Below, piece by piece: positions 16,673 through 25,861 of a stretch of 64,000 nt of DNA (position 1 is its first letter; every line of letters begins with the position of its first letter). Under the pieces are notes generated by a model. It was given only the letters and a program-made list of their open reading frames with translations, made no database searches and was not told the origin of the DNA. The translations under genes were made by a program, and so were the position numbers. The stretch is from Microbacterium sp. oral taxon 186 str. F0373 (GTDB lineage Bacteria > Actinomycetota > Actinomycetes > Actinomycetales > Microbacteriaceae): positions 184,401-248,400 of the forward strand of contig NZ_KE150457.1 in NCBI RefSeq assembly GCF_000411455.1, written 5' to 3'.

Positions 16673-17619
16673 TCCGCTACGCGCTGACGCGACTGGCCCT
16701 GCTCGTGCTGGGCCTGTTCGTCGCCAGCGCGCTGATCTTCCTGACGCTGCGGATCCTTCCCGGCGATGTGGCGCAGCTCATCGCCGGGATCGATGCGGGC
16801 CCGGCGCAGGTCGCCGCGATCCGTGAGCGCCTCGGGCTCGCAGAGCCCCTTGCGGTGCAGTACCTGTCCTGGATCGGCGGTGTCTTCCGTGGAGACCTCG
16901 GCCAGTCGCTGCTGACCGGTGCCCCTGTGGCGGCCCAGCTCGCCGAGAAGGCCCAGGTGACGATTCCGCTCGGACTCATGGCGATGACCGTCGCCCTGCT
17001 GATCGCACTGCCGTTCGGTGTCCTCTCCGCCGTCCGCCGCGGCCGCCCCGACGGCACCGCGCTGTCGGTCGGGGCCCAGACCGTCGCCGCTGTCCCGGTG
17101 GTGTGGGCCGGGATGATGCTGGTGCTCGTGTTCGCTGTCTGGCTCGGCTGGGTGCCCGCCCAGGGGTTCCCGCGCGCAGGCTGGAACGACCCGGCATCCG
17201 CCGTCCGGGCGCTGCTGTTGCCGGCCATCACGATCGGCGTCGTCGAGGGGGCGATGCTGATGCGGTTCGTGCGTTCTGCGACCCTCCAGGCGACGGGAGA
17301 GGACTTCGTCCGCACGGCGGCGGCGAAGGGCCTCACCCGCACGCAAGCCCTCATCCGGCACGGACTGCCCACGGTGGGGCTGTCCATCATCACGGTTCTG
17401 GGGCTGCAGGTGGCGGGCATCATCGTCGGCGCCGTCGTCATCGAGCAGCTGTTCAGCCTGCCCGGCATCGGACGCATGCTTGTCGAGGACGTCGGCAAGC
17501 GCGACCTGCTCAAGGTGCAGGGCGAGCTGCTGGTACTCACCGGCTTCGTGCTCGTCGTCGGCTTCGTCGTCGACCTCGTCCACCGCCTCATCGACCCTCG
17601 ACAGCGGGAGGCGGAGTGA
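16669..17619 (+). CDS. ABC transporter permease (DppB/OppB-like)
   Basis: The first membrane subunit of the peptide-type importer, 316 residues with six helices. The EAA coupling loop is visible as EDFVRTAAAKGLTRTQALIR, which docks onto the ATPases. The N-terminal LRILPGDVAQLIAG and the FSLPGIGRMLVEDV segment are typical of the DppB branch. The GTG start is inside the end of the binding-protein gene (GTGA), and the next permease starts within its own stop. Strict stoichiometric co-expression of the operon is expected. Confidence 0.92.
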   Translation: MIRYALTRLALLVLGLFVASALIFLTLRILPGDVAQLIAGIDAGPAQVAAIRERLGLAEPLAVQYLSWIGGVFRGDLGQSLLTGAPVAAQLAEKAQVTIPLGLMAMTVALLIALPFGVLSAVRRGRPDGTALSVGAQTVAAVPVVWAGMMLVLVFAVWLGWVPAQGFPRAGWNDPASAVRALLLPAITIGVVEGAMLMRFVRSATLQATGEDFVRTAAAKGLTRTQALIRHGLPTVGLSIITVLGLQVAGIIVGAVVIEQLFSLPGIGRMLVEDVGKRDLLKVQGELLVLTGFVLVVGFVVDLVHRLIDPRQREAE

Positions 17620-18494
17620 GCAGGTTCACCTGGCTGCGTCGGCTGTGGGCACTGTCGACCGGACGCTTCGGCCTCGTCGTCGTGCTGGCGATCGGCGCCG
17701 TCGCCCTGGTCGCACGGTTCTGGCTGCCGTTCGATCCGCAGACAGTCGACGTCGAGGGACGCTGGGCTGCGCCGGGGTGGCCGCACCTGCTCGGCACGGA
17801 CGGCGCGGGCCGCGACATCCTGAGCCTGCTGATGGCCGGAGCGCGCACGACGGTGTGGGTGGCTCTCGGTGCCGGACTCGTGGCGACCGTCATCGGCGGC
17901 GCCCTCGCGACCCTCGGCGCCCTCACCGCGCGGTGGGTGCGGGAGAGCGTCGCGGTGCTCGTCGACATCCTGATCGCGTTCCCGGTGCTGCTGATCGCCA
18001 TGATGATCTCGTCGGTCTGGGGCGGCTCGCTGTGGGTCGTGATCGTCTCGGTCGGCATCGGCTTCGGCGTCAACATCGCACGGGTGACGCGCCCCGAATT
18101 ACGCCGCGTGCTGCACAGCGACTTCGTGCTCGCCGGTCGCGCCGCCGGCCTCACCCCGTTGCAGAATCTGTACCGCCACCTGCTGCCGAACGTCGCGCCG
18201 GTGTTCATCGTCCAGCTGTCGTGGGGTATGGCCGTCGCCGTGCTCGCCGAGGCCGGGCTCAGCTACCTCGGCTTCGGCGCCCCGCTCACCGAGCCCAGCT
18301 GGGGGCTGCTGCTGAAGGATCTGCAGCAGTACATCTCCGTGCACCCGCTCAGCGTCGTCTGGCCGGGACTGGCGATCACGATCACGGTGCTCGGGCTCAA
18401 CCTGCTCGGCGACGCGCTGCGCGAAGCGACCGACCCCACCCTCACGCGTCGGCGCACGGCGGCGCAGACCCACACGACGGCGGTGATCTCATGA
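17616..18494 (+). CDS. ABC transporter permease (DppC/OppC-like)
   Basis: The second membrane subunit, 292 residues. It has the DppC-type features HLLGTDGAGRDILSLLMAGA after the first helix and the EAA loop SDFVLAGRAAGLTPLQNLYR, with GLSYLGFGAP and PSWGLLLKD near the last helices. I start it at GTG 17616, overlapping the preceding stop. The longer frame above that point encodes basic low-complexity sequence inside the first permease. The stop overlaps the ATG of the first ATPase. Confidence 0.92.
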   Translation: MSRFTWLRRLWALSTGRFGLVVVLAIGAVALVARFWLPFDPQTVDVEGRWAAPGWPHLLGTDGAGRDILSLLMAGARTTVWVALGAGLVATVIGGALATLGALTARWVRESVAVLVDILIAFPVLLIAMMISSVWGGSLWVVIVSVGIGFGVNIARVTRPELRRVLHSDFVLAGRAAGLTPLQNLYRHLLPNVAPVFIVQLSWGMAVAVLAEAGLSYLGFGAPLTEPSWGLLLKDLQQYISVHPLSVVWPGLAITITVLGLNLLGDALREATDPTLTRRRTAAQTHTTAVIS

Positions 18495-19279
18495 GCCTCG
18501 TGGTGCGCAACCTCTCGATCGAGATCGAGGGCCGCCGCGTCGTCGACGACGTCTCCTTCGACGTTCCCGACGGCGCGCGGGTGGGCCTCATCGGAGAGTC
18601 GGGGTCGGGCAAGTCCCTCACCGCGCTCGCCATCCTCGGTCTGCTGCCGGATGCCGCGACGGCCACCGGCAGCATCCGCTGGAATGAGCGCGAGCTGATC
18701 GGCCTGCCGGACCGCGAACTCGCCCGGCTGCGCGGAGATGAGATCGGCATCGTCTTCCAGGAGCCGCGCACAGCGCTGAACCCGATCCGCACCGTCGGAC
18801 GTCAGATCGCCGAGTCGGTGCGCATCCACGAAGGCCTCGGTCGGCGGGATGCCGCGGCGCGCGCGATCGCCGAGGCGGAGCGTGTGCACCTGCCCGACCC
18901 TGCGCAGATCGTCCGCCGCTACCCGCACCAGCTCTCCGGCGGGCAGCGCCAGCGCGTGGCCATCGCCATGGCCCTCGCCTGCCGGCCGCGGCTCCTGATC
19001 GCCGACGAGCCGACGACGGCCCTCGACGTCACGATCCAGGCGGAGGTGCTCGAACTGCTCGCCGGTCTCGTCGCCCGCGACGGGATGTCCCTCGTGTTCA
19101 TCACGCACGACCTCGCGGTGCTCTCCCAGATCGCCACGCATGCCGTCGTGCTGGAGCACGGGCGCGTGGTCGAGCACGGGCCGCTCTCACGGCTGCTCAC
19201 GGCACCGGCATCGCCGGTGACTCAGGGATTGCTGCGCGACGCCACCGCGACGCTGTGGCGACCGGGAGGTGGGGCATGA
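18491..19279 (+). CDS. ABC transporter ATP-binding protein (DppD/OppD-like)
   Basis: The first ATPase of the importer, 262 residues. Walker A is GESGSGKS (35-42), the signature is LSGGQRQRV, and Walker B is LLIADEPTTALD, with the switch histidine in VFITHDLAV. It lacks the long C-terminal oligopeptide/dipeptide extension with cysteines that binds an Fe-S cluster in full OppD, so it is a short form. The ATG overlaps the permease stop (ATGA). The next ATPase begins in the same way. Confidence 0.92.
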   Translation: MSLVVRNLSIEIEGRRVVDDVSFDVPDGARVGLIGESGSGKSLTALAILGLLPDAATATGSIRWNERELIGLPDRELARLRGDEIGIVFQEPRTALNPIRTVGRQIAESVRIHEGLGRRDAAARAIAEAERVHLPDPAQIVRRYPHQLSGGQRQRVAIAMALACRPRLLIADEPTTALDVTIQAEVLELLAGLVARDGMSLVFITHDLAVLSQIATHAVVLEHGRVVEHGPLSRLLTAPASPVTQGLLRDATATLWRPGGGA

Positions 19280-20079
19280 ACGCGGCTCCCCTGCTCAGCG
19301 CGCGCGCTGTCAGCCGTCGATTCCGCCAGCGCGGAACCGGCCTGTTCGGCCGGGCGCGATGGACCACGGCTCTCGAGGACGCCGACGTCGATGTCTTCGC
19401 AGGCTCCGCCGTCGGCATCATCGGCGAGTCGGGCTCCGGCAAGTCGACTCTCGTCAGGCTGCTGCTGGGGCTGGACGTCCCCACGACAGGCACCGTCACG
19501 ATGGCGGGCCGCTCGGTCGATGCGCGCGCCTCGGCGCGGTCGCTGCACTGGCTGCGCCGCGAGACCGGCATCGTGTTCCAGGATCCGTACGCGTCGCTGG
19601 ACCCCCGCATGAGCATCGGACGGATCGTCGGCGAGCCCCTCTGGGCGCTGGACATCCCGGGAGATCGCCGTGCGCGCGTGCGCGAGGTGCTCGAGGCCGT
19701 CGGGCTCGAGGCCGCGATGGCCGACCGCTACCCGCACGAGTTCTCCGGCGGGCAGCGCCAGCGCATCGCTCTGGCACGCGCGATCGTGCACCGCCCTCGC
19801 ATCCTCGTCGGCGATGAACCGCTCTCGGCGCTCGATGTCACGGTGCGCGCGCAGATCCTGGAACTGCTGCGCGAGCTGCGGCAGCGGGAGAGTCTCACCC
19901 TCGTGATGGTGTCGCACGACATCGGCGTCGTGCAGAACCTCTGCGACGAAGTGATCGTCATGAAGGACGGCCGCATCGTCGAGGAGGGCCCCACCGAGAA
20001 GGTCCTGCTCGCCCCGCAGGTCGCCTACACCCGTCGACTGCTCGCCTCCATCCCGGTGATCGACCCGCCGCGGGAGTGA
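19276..20079 (+). CDS. ABC transporter ATP-binding protein (DppF/OppF-like)
   Basis: The second ATPase, 267 residues, completing a binding protein-permease-permease-ATPase-ATPase operon. It carries GESGSGKSTL (Walker A), FQDPYASLDPRM (Q-loop), FSGGQRQRIALARA (signature) and LVGDEPLSALD (Walker B; note Gly-Asp-Glu-Pro). MVSHDIGVV holds the switch histidine. An N-terminal FGRARWTTALEDADV segment is typical of the OppF branch. ATGA overlap with the preceding gene. No regulator is adjacent. Confidence 0.92.
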   Translation: MNAAPLLSARAVSRRFRQRGTGLFGRARWTTALEDADVDVFAGSAVGIIGESGSGKSTLVRLLLGLDVPTTGTVTMAGRSVDARASARSLHWLRRETGIVFQDPYASLDPRMSIGRIVGEPLWALDIPGDRRARVREVLEAVGLEAAMADRYPHEFSGGQRQRIALARAIVHRPRILVGDEPLSALDVTVRAQILELLRELRQRESLTLVMVSHDIGVVQNLCDEVIVMKDGRIVEEGPTEKVLLAPQVAYTRRLLASIPVIDPPRE

Positions 20080-20141
20080 TCGCTCGCGAGCGCGGACGTC
20101 AGCCGGCAGCGCACGTCGGATGCCGAGCGTAGGGTGACGCC

Positions 20142-21242
20142 ATGTTCGCGATCGTCCCGCCGTATCTGCTGTCTCGCCTGGCCGCCACCGACGCCCCGCA
20201 CCTCGCGGACGCGGCCGAGGCCGCCCGCGCGACCCTCGCGATCCCCCGGGCGTACCTCCCCGGGCATGAACGGGGGCGCGCGCGCCTGGATCTCTCGGTC
20301 GACGGTGATGCTCTCGTGCTCCAGGGAGAGCCCGCGCCCGACCGGGTCGTCTCGGACGTCCGGCACCGCGAGACGCTTCCGGGCGTGCGTGTGCGCGGTG
20401 AAGACGACCCGCCCGTCGCGGATGCGGCCGTGAACCAGGCCTTCGACGGGCTGGGCGCGAGCTTCGATCTGTTCTGGGACGCGTTCGCACGCCGCTCGAT
20501 CGACGGCGCGGGCGGAACCCTCGCGGCGAGCGTGCACTACGGCGACCGCTACGACAACGCGTTCTGGAACGGCGAGCGCATGGTGTTCGGCGACGGCGAC
20601 GGCGAGGTCTTCCGGGGCTTCACCTCGTCGATCAGCGTCATCGGACACGAACTCGGTCACGGTGTGATCGAGCACGGCGGCGGCCTCGCGTATCAGGGCC
20701 AGTCCGGCGCCCTGAACGAATCCGTCGCCGACGTCTTCGGCGCGCTGACCGAGCAGCACCTGCACGGCCAGAGCGCCGCGGAGGCGTCGTGGCTGATCGG
20801 CGCCGGCATCTTCACCGATGCCGTGCAGGGGGTGGCGCTGCGGTCGATGAAGGCGCCAGGAACGGCGTACGACGACGACGTACTCGGCACAGATCCTCAG
20901 CCGGCCCACATGCGCGATTTCGTCCACACGAGCGAGGACAACGGCGGTGTGCACATCAACTCCGGCATCCCTAACAAGGCCTTCCACCTCGTCGCCACCG
21001 CCCTCAGCGGCTCTGCGTGGGAGCGGGCCGGCCGCATCTGGTACCTCACGGTGACGGAGGGCACTCTGTCGCCGACGGCGGATTTCTCCGCGTTCGCGGC
21101 AGCGACCACCGCGGTCGCGCAGCGGGAGTACGGTGAGAGATCGGAGGAAGCCGACGCCGTCCGCACCGCGTGGAACGCCGTCGGCGTGACCGCCCGTGAC
21201 GAATCACCCCGACCCGCGCGTCCCGCCGGAGTCCACGGCTGA
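20142..21242 (+). CDS. M4 family (thermolysin/protealysin-like) metallopeptidase
   Basis: A 366-residue neutral metalloprotease. VIGHELGHGVIEH gives HExxH with His169, Glu170 and His173. The third zinc ligand is Glu193 in ALNESVADVFG, and the acid-stabilising histidine is in GGVHINSGIPNKAFH. There is no signal peptide and only a short propeptide-like N-terminal part (about 50 residues, with IPRAYLPGHERG), which is the protealysin arrangement: a cytoplasmic or non-classically released protease. The ATG follows TAGGGT by six bases (leaderless). Its 3' end overlaps a gene for an emfourin-like inhibitor, the partner found with protealysins. Confidence 0.9.
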   Translation: MFAIVPPYLLSRLAATDAPHLADAAEAARATLAIPRAYLPGHERGRARLDLSVDGDALVLQGEPAPDRVVSDVRHRETLPGVRVRGEDDPPVADAAVNQAFDGLGASFDLFWDAFARRSIDGAGGTLAASVHYGDRYDNAFWNGERMVFGDGDGEVFRGFTSSISVIGHELGHGVIEHGGGLAYQGQSGALNESVADVFGALTEQHLHGQSAAEASWLIGAGIFTDAVQGVALRSMKAPGTAYDDDVLGTDPQPAHMRDFVHTSEDNGGVHINSGIPNKAFHLVATALSGSAWERAGRIWYLTVTEGTLSPTADFSAFAAATTAVAQREYGERSEEADAVRTAWNAVGVTARDESPRPARPAGVHG

Positions 21243-21579
21243 CCCGGACGCCCGAACCCTGAGTGTGAGTGTGGCGCGCGCCGGCGGTGTCGCGGGAGTC
21301 ACCCGCCGATGGCAGGTGTCGGCGCCTCCCCAGGAGAGTGCGCACTGGATTCCGCTGGTGGAACGCTGCCCCTGGGACGCCGCCGGCACGGCCGGAGACT
21401 CCGCTGCCCCGACCTCCGCCGCTTCTGTCGCCTCGCGCGGCGCCGACCGCTTCACCTGGACCATCGAAGCGCGCATCGACGGTCGTTCCCACCGTGCGAT
21501 CGTCAGCGAGGCGGAGGCCCAGGGCGCGTGGCGCGCCCTGATCGACGCCGTCCGCGCGGCCACGCCCTCAGCCCGCTGA
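21196..21579 (+). CDS. emfourin-like protealysin inhibitor
   Basis: A small protein of about 127 residues whose start overlaps the end of the M4 protease by 47 bases in another frame. After a Pro/Asp-rich lead comes SVSVARAGGVAGVTRRWQV, which has the R-x-GG-x-x-G-x-x-R pattern of emfourin, the proteinaceous inhibitor of protealysin-like M4 proteases. The C-terminal IVSEAEAQGAWRALIDAVRA also fits. The role inferred is to bind and restrain the adjacent protease inside the cell. GTG at 21196 is the likely start but lacks a clear ribosome site, so coupling to the protease is assumed. It ends 12 bases inside the convergent acetyltransferase gene. Confidence 0.75.
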   Translation: MTNHPDPRVPPESTADPDARTLSVSVARAGGVAGVTRRWQVSAPPQESAHWIPLVERCPWDAAGTAGDSAAPTSAASVASRGADRFTWTIEARIDGRSHRAIVSEAEAQGAWRALIDAVRAATPSAR

Positions 21580-22206
21580 CTGCTCCGAGCGCTCTGAGCG
21601 TGAGAACAGCGACCGCTTCTTCTTCGCGGGCGACAGCTGCTTCTGCAGGTAGATCGTGCCGAGCCAGCGGCCGAACTTGAAGCCGACGCGGCCCATGCGT
21701 CCGACCTCGACGAAGCCGAGCCTCTCGTGCAGCGCGATCGACGACTCCGCGCCCTTGTCGCTGATCACCGCGACCATCTGATGGATGCCGGCCGCTTCGC
21801 TGGCCGCGATCAGCGCCTCCAGGAGCGCGCGGCCGAGCCCTTTGCCCGTCGCAGCCTGCCCCAGGTAGATCGAGTTCTCCACGCTGTAGCGATAGGCCGA
21901 CTTCGCCGACATCGGCTGCACGAGCGCGTAGCCGAGGATCTGACCGCCCGGGGACTGCGCGACGAGGAACGGCATCCCCAACTTCGAGAGGTGGGCGAGC
22001 TTCTCGCGCCACTGAGCCAGCGACCACTTCTTCTCGTCGAAGGTCACGACCGAGTTGGTGACGTAGTAGTTGTAGATCTCCCGAATGTCGGGGATGTCGC
22101 CGTCACGCACCGGCCTGATCTCGTACGAGAAGGGACGCTCCTGCTCGCTGCGCCGCAGATGCACGGGCAGCCGCCGGCGACTCTTGTCGTACTCCTCCTC
22201 CAGCAT
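21568..22206 (-). CDS. GNAT N-acetyltransferase (phosphinothricin acetyltransferase-like)
   Basis: A 212-residue acetyltransferase. The GNAT core begins YEIRPVRDGDIPDIREIYN, then YYVTNSVVTFDEKKW, very like phosphinothricin/methionine-sulfone acetyltransferases. QAATGKGLGRALLEALI is the acetyl-CoA-binding motif A (Q/RxxGxG/A) and ALHERLGFVEVGRMGRVGFK is motif B with the Pat-type ending. A basic tail (SPAKKKRSLFSRSER) is unusual. The ATG follows TAGGCT by seven bases, but the gene also lies five bases after ung, so both co-transcription and its own leaderless start are possible. Confidence 0.85.
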   Translation of the reverse strand: MLEEEYDKSRRRLPVHLRRSEQERPFSYEIRPVRDGDIPDIREIYNYYVTNSVVTFDEKKWSLAQWREKLAHLSKLGMPFLVAQSPGGQILGYALVQPMSAKSAYRYSVENSIYLGQAATGKGLGRALLEALIAASEAAGIHQMVAVISDKGAESSIALHERLGFVEVGRMGRVGFKFGRWLGTIYLQKQLSPAKKKRSLFSRSERSEQSAG

Positions 22207-22211
22207 GTCGC

Positions 22212-22901
22212 TCAGCCTAAACGCCAGTCGACCGGCGTCGCACCCTGCTGCGCCAGCAGGTCGTTGACGCGCGAGAAGGGCCGTGACCCGAAGAAGCCGC
22301 GGCTGGCCGACAGCGGAGACGGATGGGCCGACTCCACGATCGGCGTCTCCCCGAGAAGAGGGCGGAGGTTCGCGGCATCCCGCCCCCACAGCACCGCGAC
22401 CAGAGGCCGATCCCGGGCGACGAGGGTGCGGATCGCGTGCTCGGTGACCGTCTCCCATCCCCACCCGCGGTGCGACGCGGGAGCGCCGGGGGCCACCGTC
22501 AGCACGCGGTTGAGCAGCATGACGCCCTGGTCGCTCCAGGCGGAGAGGTCGCCGTGGGGCGCCCGCGGAATGCCGAGGTCGGCCTCGAGCTCCTGGTAGA
22601 TGTTCGCCAGGCTCCGCGGCAGGGGCCGCACGTGCGCATCGACGGCGAACGAGAGGCCGATCGGGTGACCCGGCGTCGGGTAGGGGTCCTGCCCGACGAT
22701 GAGCACCTTGACCTCGGCGACCGGCCTCGCGAAGGCGCGGAGCACCTTGTCTCCGGCCGGAAGATAGTGCCGACCCGCCGCGGTCTCGGCGCGCAGGCGC
22801 TCACCGAGGGCGGCGATATCCGGCGCCACGGGAGCGAGCGCGCGCGCCCAGTCGGCATCGATGAGTCCGGCGGCTGCCAGCTCATCGAGTGCCATCGCCA
22901 T
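22212..22901 (-). CDS. ung: uracil-DNA glycosylase
   Basis: A 229-residue family 1 uracil-DNA glycosylase that removes uracil from DNA to begin base excision repair. The catalytic water-activating loop is [16 protein letters not shown], and the DNA-intercalating loop is [24 protein letters not shown] and VLWGRDAA are further conserved strands. The ATG (MAMALDEL) overlaps the stop of the phosphoribosyltransferase gene by one base (TGATG), so translation is coupled. The longer frame above it reads through that neighbouring gene and is rejected. Confidence 0.95.
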   Translation of the reverse strand: MAMALDELAAAGLIDADWARALAPVAPDIAALGERLRAETAAGRHYLPAGDKVLRAFARPVAEVKVLIVGQDPYPTPGHPIGLSFAVDAHVRPLPRSLANIYQELEADLGIPRAPHGDLSAWSDQGVMLLNRVLTVAPGAPASHRGWGWETVTEHAIRTLVARDRPLVAVLWGRDAANLRPLLGETPIVESAHPSPLSASRGFFGSRPFSRVNDLLAQQGATPVDWRLG

Positions 22902-23401
22902 CAGGCGCTCGCCTCCGCGCCGGCGTCCTCCTCGATCACCGAGCCGGCGGCCGACCACGGGAAGTCGATCCAGCGGTCGGTCTCGCGCCACGAGAAGTCG
23001 GGCTGGGCGACACTGCCGGGCTTCGTGTAGATGCAGACCGATCGCACGTCGGCATCGGCGTCGCGCAGCATCTTGACGGCGAGGGCGAGCGTGCGCCCAC
23101 TGTCGGCGACGTCGTCGACGAGCAGGACGCGCTTGCCGGGCAGGTAACCGAGGTCGAGGTCGGGCGGCAGCAGCGCCGGCGCCTCGAGCACGGTGCCGAT
23201 GCCGGTGTAGAACTCCACGTTCAGGGCGCCGCAGCTCTTCACCCCCAGACCGTAAGCGATGGCACCGGCGGGCAGCAGACCCCCGCGGGCGATCGCCACC
23301 ACGACGTCGGGAACGAACCCGTCCGCCACGATCGATCGGGACAACGCCCGGGTCGCCTCACCGAAACCGTCCCACGTCAGTACTTCGCGCTCGCTCGTCA
23401 C
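22901..23401 (-). CDS. phosphoribosyltransferase (type I, purine salvage-like)
   Basis: A 166-residue type I phosphoribosyltransferase. The PRPP-binding motif is [14 protein letters not shown], and the hood begins [38 protein letters not shown] forms the pyrophosphate loop. The overall shape resembles xanthine-guanine or hypoxanthine enzymes of actinobacteria, but the base is not certain. The GTG start follows TAGGCT by seven bases. A transcript from here would include ung and the acetyltransferase. Purine salvage with uracil repair is a loose nucleotide theme. Confidence 0.85.
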   Translation of the reverse strand: MTSEREVLTWDGFGEATRALSRSIVADGFVPDVVVAIARGGLLPAGAIAYGLGVKSCGALNVEFYTGIGTVLEAPALLPPDLDLGYLPGKRVLLVDDVADSGRTLALAVKMLRDADADVRSVCIYTKPGSVAQPDFSWRETDRWIDFPWSAAGSVIEEDAGAEASA

Positions 23402-23461
23402 GGCATTCAGCCTAGGCGCCGCTGCGGTGCGCTGCGCACAGGCGTGGCTAGAGTGAACGCC
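23402..23461. promoter_or_regulatory. divergent leaderless promoters
   Basis: A 60-base gap with two -10 elements pointing outward. TAGGCT on the minus strand (23409-23414) is seven bases before the phosphoribosyltransferase GTG. TAGAGT on the plus strand (23449-23454) is seven bases before the MFS GTG. The core promoters do not overlap but are close enough for interference. Confidence 0.6.
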
Positions 23462-24964
23462 GTGACCTCCTCCTCCGCAGGCTCCTCGACGGCGAAGAGC
23501 CCCCGCACGCGCTCGGTCCGACTTCCCGGCGGACTCGGCATCACCGCCGGCCTCATCGGGTGGTTCATCCTCGTCGAGATCGTCAGCGGCATCCTGCAGG
23601 GCTATTACGTGCCGCTGTTCAGCGACATCGTCGTCTCCCTCGGCATCCACGACTCCGACGTCAACTGGTTCGAGGCGGCACAGCTGCTGCTGTCTGCGCT
23701 CGTCGTCCCGGTGCTGGCGAAGCTCGGCGACATGTACGGGCACAAGCGCATCCTGCTCATCGCTGCGATCCTCACCGCCGGGGCGACGTGGTGGCTGGTG
23801 TTCGCGACCTCCTTCTGGAGCTTTCTCATCGCGTGGGCGCTGCAGGGCTTCTACGTCGTCTGGCTCCCGCTGGAGATCGCCCTCATCTTCGAGCGCGGGC
23901 GGGTGCAGCAGCGCGGGGTCTCGACGACCCGCCGCGCGGCGGGTCTGCTGGTCGTCGGGCTGGAGGCAGGGGCGATCATCGGTGCTCTCGCCGCCGGGCG
24001 GATCTTCGCCGCGAGCGGCCAGAACCTCACCGCGACGCTCGTCGTGCCGGCGATCGCGGTGACGCTCGTCGCACTGGTGATCTGGATCGGCGTTCCCGAA
24101 TCCGCACCCGAGGGCGGACGAAGCCTCGACACGTGGGGCTTCGTGCTGCTCGCGTGGGCACTGCTGCTCGTGACGGGCGGTCTGGCCTGGATGCGGATGA
24201 TCGGCGAGCTCGCGCTGGGCGCCGGGGCCTGGGTCTGGGTCATCGCTCTGCTTCTCGCCGGGATCGCGGTGTTCGTGTGGTTCGTGCGCTTCGAACTGCG
24301 TCAGGACGACCCCGCGGTCGACATCCGCGTGCTGCGCCGGCCCGAGATGTGGCCTGTGCAGGCGACCGCGTTCCTGATCGGGATCAGCCTGCTCGGCGCC
24401 CAGGGGCCGCTGTCGACGTACGCCGGCACCGATCCCTCCCTCGGCTACGGACTCGGATTGGATGCCACGCAGCGCTCGAACATCATCGGCGTCTACCTCG
24501 TCTCCCTCATCGTGGGCGCCGTGCTGTTCGCCGTGACGTCGCGTCGGGCGAGCCCCCGTGTCGTGCTGATCGCGGCATCCCTGCTCGTGGGTGTCGGCTA
24601 TCTGCTGTTCCTGCCGTTCCACCGGGAACTGTGGCAGGTGCTGCTGAACCTCTCGATCGCCGGGCTCGGCTGCGGCGCGCTCGTCGGGGCACTGCCGGCG
24701 GCCGCGGCGGCCGCCGCCCCACGCGGGCAGACCGGCATTGCGACGGCGCTCACCAATACGACCAAGACGATCGGCGGGTCGTTCTCGTCGGCCGTCTTCG
24801 GTGTGGTGCTCGCGGCGGGAGCCGGCGCCGTGGCCAGCCAGACCGCGGCCTCCCTCGGCGGCTACCTCACGGTGTGGGCGATCTGCGCCGGCGGCGGCTT
24901 CCTCGCCGCCCTGCTGCTCGTCTTCGTCCCGAAGGTCGCGTTCGCCGACGCCCCCGCGTCCTGA
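23462..24964 (+). CDS. MFS multidrug-type exporter (12-14 helices)
   Basis: A 500-residue major facilitator protein. Helix 2-3 loop LGDMYGHKRILL is the MFS signature, and GLITAG-type and LIGWFILVEIVSGILQGYYV segments mark the first helix. The length and helix count suggest the DHA-type drug/proton antiporters. A C-terminal ALTNTTKTIGGSFSSAVFG resembles motif C/D2 regions of such exporters. Start GTG 23462 was chosen on TAGAGT seven bases upstream. The preceding in-frame sequence is unrelated. Substrate unknown. Confidence 0.85.
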   Translation: MTSSSAGSSTAKSPRTRSVRLPGGLGITAGLIGWFILVEIVSGILQGYYVPLFSDIVVSLGIHDSDVNWFEAAQLLLSALVVPVLAKLGDMYGHKRILLIAAILTAGATWWLVFATSFWSFLIAWALQGFYVVWLPLEIALIFERGRVQQRGVSTTRRAAGLLVVGLEAGAIIGALAAGRIFAASGQNLTATLVVPAIAVTLVALVIWIGVPESAPEGGRSLDTWGFVLLAWALLLVTGGLAWMRMIGELALGAGAWVWVIALLLAGIAVFVWFVRFELRQDDPAVDIRVLRRPEMWPVQATAFLIGISLLGAQGPLSTYAGTDPSLGYGLGLDATQRSNIIGVYLVSLIVGAVLFAVTSRRASPRVVLIAASLLVGVGYLLFLPFHRELWQVLLNLSIAGLGCGALVGALPAAAAAAAPRGQTGIATALTNTTKTIGGSFSSAVFGVVLAAGAGAVASQTAASLGGYLTVWAICAGGGFLAALLLVFVPKVAFADAPAS

Positions 24965-24991
24965 TCGCACCCGCCCCCACGCATCGGGACG

Positions 24992-25795
24992 TCAGCCGCG
25001 CGGGCGGAGGCGACCGCGCGCGAGCAGGTGCTGCGCGGACTGGGCGACCGGGCGCATCGTCACGAGGTCCAGGTTGACGTGGCCGGGCGCGTTGAGGGCG
25101 TACGCGATGACGTCCGCGACATCGTCGGCGATCAGCGGGTGCTCGACGCCTTCGTAGACCTTCTCGGCCGTGACGCTGTCGCCGCCGAGTCGGTTGAGCG
25201 TGAACTCCTCGGTGTGGACCATCCCCGGTGCGACCTCGGTGACGCGAATCGGCTCCCCGTTCAGCTCCAGGCGCAGGGCGTGCACGAGCATCGCCTCCCC
25301 CGCCTTCGCCGCGTTGTAGCCGGCTCCCCCGGGGTAGGCCGTCTGCGCCGCCGTCGACGTGACATAGAGCGTGTCGGCGTGGCCGCCGTCCTCGATGCCG
25401 GAGCGCAGCAACGGCAGCAGCGCCGCCGTCACCAGCTGCGCCGAGAGCACGTTCGCCTCGAACATCCAGCGCCAGTCGGCCGGGTCGCCGTCTTCGACCC
25501 GATCGGTCCCCCGCGCACCGCCGGCGACGTGCACAAGGGCGTGCACCGCCCCGGTGCGGGCGACGTGCTCGGCGAGCGCCGCCACGTCGGCTTCGTTCGA
25601 CAGGTCGGCGGCGAACGACGCCGACCCCGTCTCGCGATCCAGAGCCACCAGCCTCTCCGCGCGGCGGGCCACGCCCACCACATCCCAGCCCGATGCCCGC
25701 AGCGTCCGGACGGTCGCGGCGCCGATCCCGGAGCTCGCTCCCGTCACCACGGCGCGACGACGATGGTCCTGAGGGCTCTCCTGCGGCGAAGTCAT
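24992..25795 (-). CDS. SDR family oxidoreductase
   Basis: A 267-residue classical short-chain dehydrogenase. The cofactor loop is VVTGASSGIGAATV, followed by VARRAERL (arginines that favour NADP). The catalytic set is STAAQ with Ser, and YNAAK with Tyr/Lys. VAPGMVHTEEF is the typical post-catalytic segment. The closest characterised shape is the serine 3-dehydrogenase/YdfG group, an uncertain substrate guess. The ATG follows TAGCGT by six bases (leaderless pattern). Convergent with the MFS gene. Confidence 0.88.
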   Translation of the reverse strand: MTSPQESPQDHRRRAVVTGASSGIGAATVRTLRASGWDVVGVARRAERLVALDRETGSASFAADLSNEADVAALAEHVARTGAVHALVHVAGGARGTDRVEDGDPADWRWMFEANVLSAQLVTAALLPLLRSGIEDGGHADTLYVTSTAAQTAYPGGAGYNAAKAGEAMLVHALRLELNGEPIRVTEVAPGMVHTEEFTLNRLGGDSVTAEKVYEGVEHPLIADDVADVIAYALNAPGHVNLDLVTMRPVAQSAQHLLARGRLRPRG

Positions 25796-25861
25796 GCCCC
25801 CACGCTACGACACGGCCTCGGATGCCGAGACGCGCGCCGTTCGTTACGTCACATTTCCCGA

